Assembly: GCA_015179125.1 (NCBI GenBank)
Contig: WHVA01000404.1
Location: 42,728-106,727 of the forward strand
Direction of reading: 5' to 3'
From: Gautieria morchelliformis
Lineage: Eukaryota; Basidiomycota; Agaricomycetes; Gomphales; Gomphaceae
DNA length: 64,000 nucleotides
In this document: one piece after another, positions 24,701-36,414 of the stretch
Layout: every line of letters starts with the position of its first letter
How positions within the stretch are numbered: position 1 is the first letter of the stretch
Position numbers and translations under genes: made by a program
The notes under the pieces: model-generated
Told to the model about the DNA's origin: nothing
What the model saw: only the letters and a program-made list of their open reading frames with translations
The model's database searches: none

Positions 24701-24828
24701 TGGCTCGTAGAAGTATGTTCATAAAGGTGTAATATACATGTTTTCGCAGTTTTTGACTATTCTGGATGTTTGTAGCAGTGTGCATAAATGGGGTCTCCAA
24801 ATTAACTGAGTTTGATTGTCCGCAACTG
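21793..24828 (-). mobile_element. DDE transposon (Tc1/mariner superfamily), 3036 bp
   Basis: Terminal inverted repeats of 18 perfect bases, CAGTTGCGGACAATCAAA at 21793 and its complement ending at 24828. TA target duplicates lie at 21791-21792 and 24829-24830, and the uninterrupted tctacaatag is seen in sister copies. A single transposase gene is on the minus strand. The long size suits the large DDE transposases common in mushrooms. Confidence 0.9.
21976..24417 (-). pseudogene. DDE transposase, broken
   Basis: N-terminal acidic region (about 24417-24085), then PKGYAKGPDVMSKSKCTQR, a long helical/DNA-binding part (23726 onward), and the catalytic domain with FHDESCLS (first Asp), YFDQSSAH (second Asp) and HCELNPIEM (acidic third residue). 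Damage: an in-frame TAG after QVKHAI with a one-base loss just before YFDQSSAH, plus frame changes near 23730 and 24087. A 54-nt intron (22240-22293: GTAAGT, CTGAC branch, ACAG) follows NPIEM and restores NPIEMYWGWVKYRYRE. The copy cannot make a full transposase. Confidence 0.75.
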
Positions 24829-25178
24829 TACAATAGGGAATGTGTTCTGGGAAGATGGCTTAGATGGGCACTTAGAGGGTGTGCGGTCTATACTGCCGCA
24901 ATCTTAGCATCAATGGATGAACAATACATTCATGTAGCAAAGTAATAACAAATTATAAGCCAAGGCAAATTTGAAGCATCACAACATACATGACAGATTG
25001 TAAAGTGATGCAATAGATAGGAGAACAGGATGGTTAATGTAAGTCGCTGCATCTTGATTGATGTGGGGTTTGCATTGGAATTGCAGCTATGATGCATTAG
25101 CTTGCATGCTATCCTTAAGCTTCTGCTGTTCTTCCAGAGCCTACCAAGCTATTAATCACCACCTGATGGAAACTCAAA

Positions 25179-26920
25179 TCACTCACTGGACACAACAGGC
25201 TCCACCAGTTCTACATCTCCAGAATATCCAGTTGCCCCAGGGAACTCCTCTAACTCTATCCCAGCTGACCTAGCCTCTTCCAACTGCTGGCTTTCCTGAT
25301 CAGCCACATCATTTTGCAAGGTCTTGGCACTAAAAGCCTGTGGGTTCCCAAATTCAGCGACTATGGCATTGTGAATACTTTGTCTGGCTGCTTGGAAGGT
25401 TGAGAATAAAAGAGTGGATGATGAGGGGCTGTTAAGTTGAGAGTGTCTCTGAGAGCTAGGTGAAAGCGGCAGATGATAATTGCTGACAAGCTGTATGTGC
25501 ACTGTTAGTACAATCACAGGGCTTTCTCACTGAAAATATACCTGTTGTGAAGAGGGATTAAGATGCTACTAAGGCTTGACTTTATACAACAAAGGAGCAG
25601 AAATTAGCCATTTTTATTATCAAGATCAATGTCTTACATACCCTCAATACCTGAAATGTAAAAGAAGACAGAGTAAGCTCTCAAAGCTTAACAGGTTTAT
25701 AAATCACAAGACCTTAGATGTGATAGTAGCAGCTACAGTAATGGTAAGCACAAATCTGAATATGAATCAGACATATGAAATATAATAGGAATAATATTCC
25801 ATACCCATATCTAACAAAGCCTTAACTGAGATTAGTGATATGACCATATATATATGCAATGTGTTGTATGCTCACCTTGGTAAATCACTAGACTAATGAG
25901 AGATTTCTTATCCCAAATCTCACCTTTCCGCCAAAGCCTGAGGGTTTGAATTGAGCTCAGAATGGTTACTATCACAACTCCAGTGTCAAAAATGATTACA
26001 GCAACATTACTGATGGTGTCTGCTGTCAAAGGTATTTAGAGACAAATCAGACAAATACAGACCCCTAGATCTTACCCCTGAAGAATTTGTTAGTATATAT
26101 CTAAGCAGAAAGTCCTAGCCAGTACTGACAAAGTCAATCTATTGAATTGTGAACTAGTGATATTGCAGTTGTCCAAAACAGACTGGTACTATATCCCATG
26201 AAATGAGTTTATGCTATTTATACAACACAGGGACATACCACTGCAGTGATCAAAGCACCAAGAATAAGCAGCCCAAGAACACACAAAACTCTTTGATTCT
26301 GAATGGAAATAGCATAGGTGCGAGCTAGCAGTAGGCCTAGACAATTAAATTGTGTTGATCTTTCTACTTGAGAAATATATGGGTATGATCCCTCACCCTC
26401 TATTCCAATGAGAGCAAGAATAGTGCAAGTCTCGAAAAGGACAAAGATAGCATTACATTTCCTGCAAATATATTACTCTCTAGGTTGCTTTTGCGTGAGG
26501 AATGGAAGTCATACTAGATGCTCATTCAAATCAGTAGGGGTGTTACACATGAGAACCATAGACGTAATGCACCTCAGCGGAAATGTTAGAAAAGTTAAAA
26601 TAAATCTCAACGAGAAGCGAAGCCAAGGGCATGTAACGAGCAAGTAAATAGAGAATGGTGCCGAGCCTGACAGTCTTGCACCAAATGTAGCTGATCTCAG
26701 ATGGCAGTGTGAGAAGCGTGTCGAAGAAGAGTAGTGCTGTATAACAAGGTATGGAACTCGTGGAATTAGATGGGACATGTACGCATACCAAGCGCCACGA
26801 AGTCGGCATAGCTGATCGCAAAGCTAGTTCAAGTAAGTTGTTTTGCATCGCACTCAATGTAGTAAGTATGGACCTGTCTGATAGTACCTGGATAACAGCC
26901 AAGGGGTCCGCCTGAGAAAT
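25179..26920 (-). pseudogene. DUF6533-like membrane protein, unit 4
   Basis: The start codon is ATT instead of ATG (26918-26920, minus), while the following SQADPLAVIQVLSD is unchanged. Exon 2 reads SFAISYADFVALA and exon 3 LLFFDTLLTLPSEISYIW. A 4 bp loss in the last exon (about 25450) shifts frame before SQLNSPSSS. It is therefore probably a pseudogene. Exon 2 resembles unit 6 most. Confidence 0.55.
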
Positions 26921-27322
26921 AATATAGGAAAGAAGGACTGGGCTGCAGACGAGGGACTAAGTTTTGCGTAGCGGTGTGGGGGACGAGTAGCAGATCGCGA
27001 AGGTGTATATATAAGATTCTGGCTATGGGTGCTGCCAGGTCAACAGATATTCACAGCATCCTATATCAGTGCCCAAGCATGGCACAATTTACAAGGGCGT
27101 AGTCTGATGAACGAACATTCTATGTAAAAGAATCAACGTTACCAACACAACGTTGAGGCATGATGGTATCAGATGGGCACGGGCGAGTAATTGACGCTCG
27201 GGCTCCTGCCAGGAGTTGGTCATTACATCCGATTTGCCTGGGCGGAATGGAACCCAAGGTCCATATAAACTTGTCGTGTAGGCACACTGGGTACTCATTG
27301 ATGAGTCACAGTGCACTGTCAG

Positions 27323-27570
27323 TATTGGAGTCTGCACTGCGTTAGGCTCAGACATTCAGAGTGGCATGAACGACTATGTATTACCTGCACTGCGTTAGGC
27401 TACAGTGCGAGTAAGTAATTGGTAAGATAGGGAAGTACTAACTGAGCTTTCTTACCTCAGACGTTCAGAGTGGCATGAACGACTGAAGAGAGAAGTGGAG
27501 ATGCGGAATCTGAACTATATGGACTCAGCCTGTGTGGGTCCATATAGACGAACCACATCGAACTCCAACA
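27323..27570 (-). repeat. Copia 3' LTR with internal duplication
   Basis: 248 bp against 139 bp for the other LTR. The extra ~109 bases come from a partial repeat: TTCAGAGTGGCATGAACGAC occurs twice (about 27355 and 27465), with a second TGCACTGCGTTAGGCT between. Confidence 0.85.
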
Positions 27571-27594
27571 CTCCCCCTCGATGTAGGATCGGTA

Positions 27595-29707
27595 TCAAGG
27601 GTTTGAGCGAATGCTGATGAGTTTCAAAAGTCTGTCATGCACTGGTCTGGGCAGAGCTTTCGTGAGGATGTCGGCTATCATCCTGGAGGTCTGTACGTGA
27701 TAGAATTCAAGTTCTGAGTTGTGTACGCGTTCTCGGACATAGTGGTGTTGAACATCGAAATGCTTTGATCTAGTGTGATAAGAAGGGTCTTTGATGATGG
27801 ATATCGTACCCATGTTGTCGCTTTGAATACGCGTGGCGTGTTTCTGCTCGTGGCCAAGGAGGTTTAGTAGGTTCCGTAGCCATACGGCCTCCTTTGCAGC
27901 GTGGCACGCTGAGGAGTACTCAGCTTCACAGCTGGAAGTAGTTATAGAAGCCTGTTTCTTCGAGCTCCAAGTTATGGCGCCACCTCCTAGGAAGAGCGCG
28001 TAGCCCGAGACAGACCTTCTACTGTCAGACTCAGAGGTGTAGTCTGAGTCAGCAGAGCCGGTAAGCATGATGGACGAGCAGATGCCCCCGAGAACGAGGC
28101 GGTGAGTGCGAGTGGAGTTGAGGTATGTGAGGACATGTTTCGCAGCTGCCCAGTGGGGCTGCCCAGGGTTGATCGAGAATTGTGACAGGTGATTTACTGA
28201 GAACGTGATATCAGGTCGCGTGCACATGGAAGCATACATCATTGACCCTATGGCGGCGCGGTAAGGAACGCGGGACATGATAGCAATCTCCTCTGGACTA
28301 GTAGGTGATTGATCGGATGAGAGGGCTTTCGCATGCACGGTTAGTGGGGTCCAGACAGGGTAGGCGGTGTCAAGGTTGAAGCGCTGGACGATGCGTTCAA
28401 TGTAGGCCGTCTGGCTCAGCGAAATGGTTCTCGTGGTTCGGTTGCGCACGATCTCGAGCCCTAGCATCCAGCGTATATCGCCTAGGTCGGTGATGTCAAT
28501 TTCAGCTCGTAGATCGTGAACGATCGAGTCCATTTCCACAACAGTGCTGGCAGTTGCAGCCATATCATCCATGTGGATCACGAGGATGGATTTTCCGAGC
28601 TTAGTGGAGCGGCTGTAGACGCAATGGTCCACGGAATTCCGAACGAAGTGGTGAGCGACCATCACTTTGTCTAAGGTTTTATTCCATTGCCGGCCAGATT
28701 GTTTAAGGCCGTATAAGCCTTTTCTCAGTCGACACACGTGGTTCTCGTTGCCCGGGGTGATACTGCCCTCGGCCTGCTCCATATAAATCTCCTCATCTAG
28801 CTCAGAGTGAAGGAAAGCTGTTTTAACGTCCAGTTGGCGTATTTCCCAGTTGAGAGAGGCAGCTAGGGATAGGACCAGGCGGAAGGATTCCAGGCGAGCA
28901 ACGGGTGAAAAAGTGTCGTGGTAGTCTTGACCTGGAACCTGAGTAAAACCTTTTGCAATGATTTGGACTTTTAGCTTGGCCATTTTACCAGATTCGTCGT
29001 GTTTGATGTGACAGACGGTCTTACTCTTGATAATCTTTTTGCCAGTAGGAACAGAGCTTCGAGGGACAAGGTCCCATACGTGATGTTTTTGCATGGACTG
29101 TAGCTCGGAGTCCATGCCTAGTTGCCACATCGGACCATTTTGGGCCTTTGAGGGCTTCTGTGAAAGATGTGGGGTCCTCATCCTCATGAACGATGCCGGC
29201 AAGTGCCATATCCTCAACGAAGTTAGCCTCGAGGTCAGCGTTCCCTTTTTCAGCTTGTGCGAGTCGTGCTATGGTGGTAGCAGAAGTGATTTCGGTGACG
29301 GCACGCTCGGTGCGGCTGGTGTAGGGAATGTTTCGCATGGCAGCGCCTGCGGCTGATGGTTTTGGTACACGCAAGGAACGGCGTGGTAGTTGGTCAATCG
29401 TGGTCGGTTCAGGAAGATTGGTTTCAACACCCTCCATTTCACCAGTCTCGTCTTCAACACCCTCTGGGGCCTCAACCTCCAATTCCTCCTCTGACTCTCC
29501 CTCACCATCCAGTACACCCTCTCCGTGAGGACCCTCAGCTCCCCCTCCATCCGCGCTGCCATTGTTGTGACTGTAATCCATGTCGTGGTCACTTCCGCTG
29601 TCATCGGTTTGGTCTCCGACTACAAGGCCAGGGTGAAGTGGTCGAGGGGTGTCGTCCTTAGATTCGATGAACGTAACATTCCGAGACGTTATGATCTGAC
29701 CAGTAGT
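27595..29707 (-). pseudogene. Copia reverse transcriptase-RNase H
   Basis: Continues pol after the TGA. An acidic linker (29581-29140) leads by a frameshift near 29135 into reverse transcriptase: QLDVKTAFLH, KGLYGLKQSG, and the catalytic box VIHMDDM (HMDD in place of YVDD, both Asp kept). RNase H shows SADSDYTSESDSRR, SSCEAEY and KHFDVQHHYVRE. The end is at 27595, just inside the 3' LTR. One stop and one frameshift disable it. Confidence 0.85.
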
Positions 29708-32014
29708 TCAGTTGTAGCACCGGTATGCCTTAGAGTTCAGTGAGTAGCCAACTAGTATGCACTCAATTGAACGGTTGTAGATCTTCGCGACGTGATGGTT
29801 TTGGATTAGTACAAACGCCCTGCATCTGATTTCTCGTAGATGCGAAACGTCAGGTTTCTGACCCGTCCAGGCCTCATAAGGGGTCTTATTGTTGAGGGCC
29901 TTAGTGGGGGTCCTATTTTTGAGGTATACAGCTGTTAGCACACATTCACCCCATAGGGTAGGAGGGAGTTTTGCGTCAGATCGGATTGCTCGCGCCCTTG
30001 ACATGAGAGTACGGTGGCTCCGTTCAACAATGCCATTCTCGGCAGAGGTATATGGTGCTGTAAAGAGGTGTTGTATACCCTGGTTGAGGAGATATCTCTC
30101 ATATAGCTTAGATGTATATTCGCCACCGTTGTCAGTGACAAATTTCTTGACAGCGCGACTGGATTGGCATTCGACCAGCGCTAGCCATTCTGTGAATGCG
30201 GTGACAGCGTCACTCTTTTTGGCAAGTAGGTAAGTCCAAGTCAGTCTGGAGTAGTCGTCTATGAAGTTTAGGGCATAGAATTTTCCACCGGCGGGTACAT
30301 CCTCGGGCCCGGTGATGTCAGAGAATACGATGTCTAGGATACCCTTGGCTCTCTCACCCTCACGTATCTTTGGTACCGACACTTTTGTCTGCTTCCCAAG
30401 GATACAATGTTCACAGGTTGGCGGTATGGAAGAGAGGTCGGTAGGCATACCTGTAGCCATGTGTTTCTTTGCCATAGCAATGATCGAGGGGTAATTGACA
30501 TGGCCAAGGTGCCTGTGCCAGGTTTCGAGACTAGCGGGGGCTCTCGCAAGGTTAGCATAAGCTTGGGCTGATGGGGTTGTCGGGATATGATATAGACCGC
30601 CATACACTCTAGTGCCCTTAAGCCTCTCTTTCTTCTGTTGATCATATACGTGGCATTGGTCTTTGGAAAAGACCGAGACGTAGTCATCATTGTCACCAAG
30701 CTTGCCTACGGAGATGAGTCTTATGGTTGCATCGGGGACGTAGAGGACTTGTCGCAATGTAAGGGATTTTCCGCTTAGCATAGTCATTGTAATGTCTCCT
30801 ACACCGATGGCTTTGGCAATGGAACTGTTCATTCCTTTGATGGGACGAGGTTCGATTTGCACAAGCTTGGTGAAGTCGTCTCTGCATGGGGTGCAGTGAA
30901 TGGATGCACCGGAATCAAGGAATCGAGGGATGGGACCCATCGACGCGAGTACTGATTCAGGCGCACCAGCAGTGCCATGTTGATGTGCTAGCCAATCGAT
31001 ACTACATGCGGTGTCAGTTTCTTCCGTACATGCAAAAGACCAGTCGTTCTTGTAGAGGTGATCATCTTGCTGGTAAAAGGTTATCGGACGGGACATCACA
31101 GACGTAGCGGAGGATGCAATGTTGGCTGATTCAGTTTTAGTCTTAGTCTCCCCCGCAACGTTGGCATCGGCAGCGAGAGTGGCATCCTTCTCCTTCTTTG
31201 CGCGCGCACATGGGCCGCCACCTTCGTCACCACCACCAGGACGCCAACATTTTTCCTTCAAGTGGCCAGGCTTGTTGCAATTCGCACAGGTAACTCTGGA
31301 GGAGGGTTTTTTGGCGGTGACAGCAGCGAGGGCTTCCTCAGCAGCGATAACCTGATTAGTGTGGCGGACTTTAGAGGCCTCGAAACGAAGGCGAGCTTTA
31401 AGTCCGTTGAATGTAATGCCATCCTTGGTAGAAGTGAGGATACCTTCGAGTTGCTCACGGATCGGGGTAAAGAAGTCATGGGAGAGGGCGTTCAAGCAGA
31501 TAATGATCATCCAGTCATCCTCCTTGATTGGACCGGCGGCAAACATGTCTTTCATAGTGTGCTCAAGTGCAAGAAGGGTGACGTCGATATCGACACCTGG
31601 GGAGAAACAAGTGGAGAGCGCACGTTTGAGTAGCAAGACCTGATGCATCGGGCCCAGCGTAGAGAAGGATTCACAGACTTTGCTCCATGCGGCGGACGCA
31701 GTAGTACAGCCAGCTATGACATGGTGGAGCAACGGGTCCATCATTAGCTGAACGGTGAAGACAAGTGTGGTGTTCTTCGCAATCCAGAGGTCTTTTTCAG
31801 ACGGTTTGGTGTCAGAAGGGATGGTCGAGCAAGGATCGTTTGCGTCAAAGTATTTCCATAACCTACTAGTAGCGAGAACAGCTTTAGCCTCGCTGGCCCA
31901 GGACTCATAGTTTTCACCACCCAGGAGAAGCTTGGACATTTTGGGGCAAGCCCAGTTCTCAGGGATGAAGGAAGTGATAGAGGACGTCATGAGGCGGAGC
32001 AAAAGGAAAAACAT
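29708..32014 (-). pseudogene. Copia Gag-protease-integrase
   Basis: First part of the polyprotein, likely starting at MTSSITSFIPENW. In order: Gag domain (LLLGGENYESWASEAKAVL), zinc knuckle CANCNKPGHLKEKCW, protease FLDSGASIHC, integrase zinc region WHRHLGHVN...CEHC, integrase core with VFSDITG, VTDNGGEY and the ENGIVERSH end. It terminates at a TGA in RCYN-stop-TTGQ. The same frame stays open beyond for another ~185 codons, so this is one nonsense change rather than a true end. Confidence 0.85.
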
Positions 32015-32116
32015 TTATATGCGCTGTCAAAGTGGAGGTAGGGATGACAGAAAAAGAACGGTCTCGGATATTTCCTGCACGTATGGATGCTTCACAAGGA
32101 TATTAGGAGTGCAGCG

Positions 32117-32130
32117 GTAGGCCCATAACC
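32117..32130 (-). promoter_or_regulatory. Copia primer binding site (initiator tRNA half)
   Basis: Directly after the 5' LTR the minus strand reads GGTTATGGGCCTACC. This is complementary to the anticodon-loop region of eukaryotic initiator tRNA-Met (GGGCCCAUAACC) over the first 11 bases, not to a tRNA 3' end. Drosophila copia is known to prime from a 5' half of this tRNA. Confidence 0.55.
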
Positions 32131-32269
32131 TATTGGAGTCTGCACTGCGTTAGGCTCAGACGTTCAGAGTGGCATGAACGACTGAGGAGAGAAGCGGAAA
32201 TGCGGAATCTGAACTATATGGACTCAGCCTGTGTGGGTCCATATAGACGAACCACATCGAACTCCAACA
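32131..32269 (-). repeat. Copia 5' LTR, 139 bp
   Basis: Short LTR with the same terminal sequences as the left copy and near identity in shared parts, implying a fairly recent insertion. Confidence 0.9.
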
Positions 32270-32274
32270 GTCAG

Positions 32275-33700
32275 CGCGACACCACATGAAAACCAACTGT
32301 GACAAAGCTCACTGATTTGTATCAGGGTGTCGCATCTGCGGCGTGTTACTTATCAAGGTGAGAACGCGAGGAAACGAGATTATATGAGAGATATAGGCTG
32401 TCCAGCTCAATGCCCAGAGTTGGCACGTGGCTGTAATTCTATATAGCGTGCTGGATAATCTCAGCAGAGATATCAGTTCGTGTCAATGTTGCTGGATACG
32501 GGGACACGAGACATTTCTCATTTCGGCTGCATGTCCTGTACGACGTGAAAAGAGGTCGTATGAAATTTAAACATGGAGCACAACGACATGGTAACTGCGA
32601 TATTGTGCATTCGATGTATCGGATGTGACCGGTAGCCGAGGAAAGCCCAGGAAGCTACTGAGGTGATCTGCGACGTGGTTGCAGTTTTGTTTAGTATGTA
32701 GAATGCCAACAGTGCGACCTAGCGAGAATAAACGGTATTGGACGCATGGCATATTTTTGCAGTCGTGCGTGACATTGCATTCCCTAAGTTTGTTGAAACA
32801 TGTAAGCACACAAGTGACGCACGTAGAATGTTGGCCATGACCCCTGATTTCCTGTCGCGGGCCATGCACGAGAACGTTGAAGGAAGAATGCGGTGGAGTG
32901 ACGTATGATATGGTATGCCTGACCAAGAACGGATCAACGAGAGGACACACCGGCACCTCATTATCAGTAATACGCACGGGACGGCCATCTGGGAAGCTGC
33001 AGGACCGTCATCGAGTGACATGTCGAATTCTACTAATAGTGGTCAATGATACATAAGTATATTCATCGCTCCATTCGAAATGATTTTCACAGGTACCATC
33101 TGCAGAAGATCTAACCGATTCACTTCCCTGGGATATCAAAATAACTTTTGCTAGTACTGTATTCTAGTACCGCGGCCCGTGTGCTAGTGCCGCCTGCCTA
33201 GTTTCCTGGATTAAAAAGTCATATATACGCAACGATTATCAACTAATAACTGAACTGCCGTAACATGTCCATTAATGTTCTAGCTGAGCTACACACAAGC
33301 AACAGCGGGCTTCCTATTATATATATGTCTGTCCCGTTCAAAAAGCCAAGAGTATCGTTCCGCGGAACAATGTCTATCCACCCGAAGTACGCCTTTAACA
33401 ACTTGGTCAAACTCCCAACATGAGTACTTCCCAAGTCGTCATGCCACATTTCAGGCGACTTCGGCACCAAGGCTGGAGCTAATGACGTAGTTGCAACCTG
33501 TCGTGTATCCGCCTCGTGCTCCCATAATCTTGCTGGGAGACCAAATCCTGTCTCGATACCGTACTTCGTCTCGCGACTCCTCCTTCATATTCTCCGAGGG
33601 CCTGTGAAAAAGATATCCGACACGAAACTTGATGCCCATTGATGCCCAGCATTCTCCCAAGTCTGCAGAACAATTCAACATGTGGCCTACTCACAAGGGA
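32275..33700. other. Unit 4 spacer and flank
   Basis: 32275-32871 matches unit 1 3000-3570. At 32872 it jumps to the last part of the 156 bp repeat and then to the flank of the membrane-protein exon. No gene of its own. Confidence 0.4.
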
Positions 33701-33716
33701 CAAGACTCACAGTGAG

Positions 33717-34136
33717 TTACAGTGCAAGTTTCCCAAGGATGATCATTAGCGCAATGATGATCAAACCCAGCACCATCAACGAACTGCCACTCATGACAAC
33801 AAGCTCGCCTTTGCTGAACGATTCTATATCCTCCGAGCCACGTGTTTTTTTACCACCCACAGTTCCTATTTCATATTCCTCTTCGTTTCCAACGACAATA
33901 TGCTTTGACTGAAAGGAGAGTCGTGATGGGGCGAGAGATGTCTTGGCTTGCCCGCTGCTCTGAGGAAAATAATTGATGGGGCCGGCTGTACTCGTCGACG
34001 CTGGAGTTTGAGGCAGGGACTGGTTATGGCCATGGGGATAGTCTACTCCATCTAACCCCAGGCTGTTGTAGCTGAAGGCAAGTAACGACGAGTCAGATGG
34101 ACTAGACGGAGGGGAAGCCATGAAGTGAACTTTCAC
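33717..34136 (-). pseudogene. First exon of Ser/Pro-rich membrane protein, copy 2
   Basis: 139 residues, same length as 5718-6137, ending in the helix SSLMVLGLIIIALMIILG. Differences are mostly conservative (S to D, V to I, I to L). The same donor-like sequence follows. No downstream exon is recognised. Confidence 0.5.
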
Positions 34137-35340
34137 ACTCCGACTCTACCTCTACGCTGCCACAATAGTTCCTTGCATACCCAGTGTCGGTGCTCCGAAA
34201 GGCTTTCACGGCGCTCCTTGCGTCACCCGGGAAATGTGTGCCCATTTGAATTTAGGAACCCATCATCGCCGAAAGAAGTTTAGCTCGATCCACTGTCCAG
34301 GAATTGCCCACCGGCGCTTGCATGCCTCTCCGTTCTATAATTATCACGGTATGGGACTAAGTACTTAGCATGTATTCATCGAATTGAAAGACGAGGTTAG
34401 TGCAGTAAATTAGATGGAATTTGAAAGCGGGTATCATATTTCCTACCGTTGCCCAACCCCTTCCCCTTCCCTCCCTCCGATGCGTTGACCCGCACCTACA
34501 TCCTCTCCGATTTCGTCTGCTGTACGCCGTCCCTCCGTATTCTCGTACCCCCTGCTCTCATTTCCCTTGCTCTCCTTACCCCTCCCCCCTGCCCCTGCCC
34601 CCGCCCCCCAACACCGTACAACACCGCCCGCCCACTTCCACACCCACGCTTACTGCCGCGCCTCAATGGCCCCGCACTTACTCGCACATCTCACCCAGGA
34701 CCCGCCCGCGCCCGCCCATCTACAACAGCCCCTCCACCGTCATCCTCCGGCCTACGCACCTGCGGAACACGACGGCCTCACCATGACGCGCATCACGCAG
34801 CGTTGTCTGCAGCTGAATGCGCGGAGCGGGCGATGGTGATGCAGTCCAGAAGGATAACTTGCTTTCCCCCACCGTCCTAGTTACTGTGACGAGAACGACA
34901 TGTCCTCTAAGGTCTGGATTTTTCCAGGTGCTGCAAGAGACTCGATTGCATCTACGTACAAATAAAGATCCCAGACAGCTCTCCTTAACACATATGTTTT
35001 ATACAGGTCGGAAAAAGTTGTAGCTGTCGGCGTGAATCATGTCAGCTCCCTTGGAACAACGGTAACAAACTAACCTGGTTGGATCCACAAACATAAACGA
35101 CATTTATGTAACGACCGGATGCTGCTAAGACAAACAGCACACCACGCCTGACTCGGCAGTTACAACGAGCAGCATGACACACGAACGGACACAGACAACA
35201 AGCCCGGACATCGTCGCCTTTGCATGTTGTCCCGGCCACCCGTCCTCCCCTCACATAACACTAACTGCCTCCCCTCCCAGGCTTCATATCTCCCACCGCC
35301 CTCTCCCTCTTCCGCCCACGCACACGATAGCGCAATATAC
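34137..35340. other. GC-rich flank of unit 4
   Basis: Matches unit 1 6138-7760 without the solo LTR, so it shows the uninterrupted target near 34720. Frames are proline-rich and unconvincing. Confidence 0.4.
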
Positions 35341-35405
35341 GGTATTTCCCTTTGGATATAAACAGCCCGTCCAGCCAGAATGACGCGTTCGCTGCCCTCT
35401 CCACC

Positions 35406-36330
35406 ATGTCGCCATCCATCGCCAGCATGACCCAGAGACACACACAAGCACAGACCCTGGAGACACAACCCCACCCAGCCGATGATACGTCCCGTTGCCC
35501 AGTCCCTCGTGTCTGCGACGCGGGAGGCTTCCCCGCACAGGATGCGCGCTGCCCGTGCGAGACGTGTGCCCGGGGCAAGCTCAGAATACTAGGGCGGGGG
35601 CGGGGGTGGAACAGGGTCGGGCGCATGGTCCAAGGCGGGTGCGCCCACGATGACACCGACGTCCCCATACGGCAGAGTTCTTCAAGGTAGCGCCGGCATG
35701 GGAGTTCAACGGTGCAGCCGAGCGCGGCTGTCATGTCGGCGGGGAGCGCGTGCCCGCGATGGGCGACCCAGGGCCCAGGGACGAGCCCCTGGGCTGGGGC
35801 AGGGGTGGGGCTATGGCTAGGGCTAGGGCTGGAGAGCGCGGCCGAAGGCGCTGCGTCCCTGGCAACGCTGCGCCTCTCGCCAGGGGGCCGCGTACCCGGT
35901 GGCGAACATGAACGCGCGTCGCCCCCGCCGCCACACCGCACCCGCACACACATTCCTTCGCCCCCAACAGCAACGACGGTAGCACCCGCACACGCACACG
36001 CAGCATCACACACCCCCCGCACCTCCAACGCTGCACCCGCAAGCCCTCCTTTACCCGCGCATGCCACCGCCACCGCACCCTTACCTTGCCCATATCCGCC
36101 CCCCTCCCAGGCCCCCCAAAATCACCCCCCTCCCACCGCGCGGGCAAATACATGTAGCGTGTCTTCGTGGACGCGCACTGCACGCTCCCCGGGAACGGGA
36201 ACGGACCCGCGCCCAACGTGTACCCATCGCACTCGCACATGCTCCCACCACCCCTGCCCACGGGCACGCGCACGCCTACCCGGCCGCGGTGTCCCCGCCT
36301 CCCCACTCCCACGAATATCAGCATCCATGA
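35406..36330 (+). pseudogene. Proline-rich GC-rich gene, copy 4
   Basis: Starts MSPSIASMTQ with a TATA motif about 50 bases before. The donor after GATG is ATACGT, so lost. A deletion joins CCCTCGTGTCT to GCGACGCGGGAGG, removing the MKLFTTCPP part. The last exon ends in HEYQHP. Confidence 0.4.
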
Positions 36331-36414
36331 TGTGGGTCTGGTACTTCGTGGTCTCCCTCAGTTTAAACTCATTTTACTGTGATGCCAGACTCCACCCAGG
36401 CCAAGCACTGCTGA

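Larger units (their letters stand above)
20947..24904. mobile_element. Non-autonomous Tc1/mariner-like element, copy 3
   Basis: TA duplicates at 20945-20946 and 24905-24906. The left inverted repeat reads AAATAGCGGCAGTATAGAC and the right ...GTCTATACTGCCGCAATCT. It is split by the 3036 bp DDE transposon; without that it is about 0.92 kb. It carries the tRNA-like boxes at 21160 and 21206. Confidence 0.8.
27323..32269 (-). mobile_element. Ty1/copia element, nearly complete
   Basis: LTRs at 27323-27570 and 32131-32269 are flanked by GTCAG at 27318-27322 and 32270-32274; unit 1 shows the uninterrupted cactgtcagcgcgac. On the minus strand the LTR begins TGTTGGAGT and ends ACTCCAATA. The primer site is 32117-32130 and a polypurine tract (CGAGGGGGAG) lies next to the left LTR at 27571-27580. 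It sits in the spacer of unit 4. Confidence 0.93.

Noticed and set aside
29889-30233. Plus frame within copia
   Set aside because: Antisense to the integrase core.
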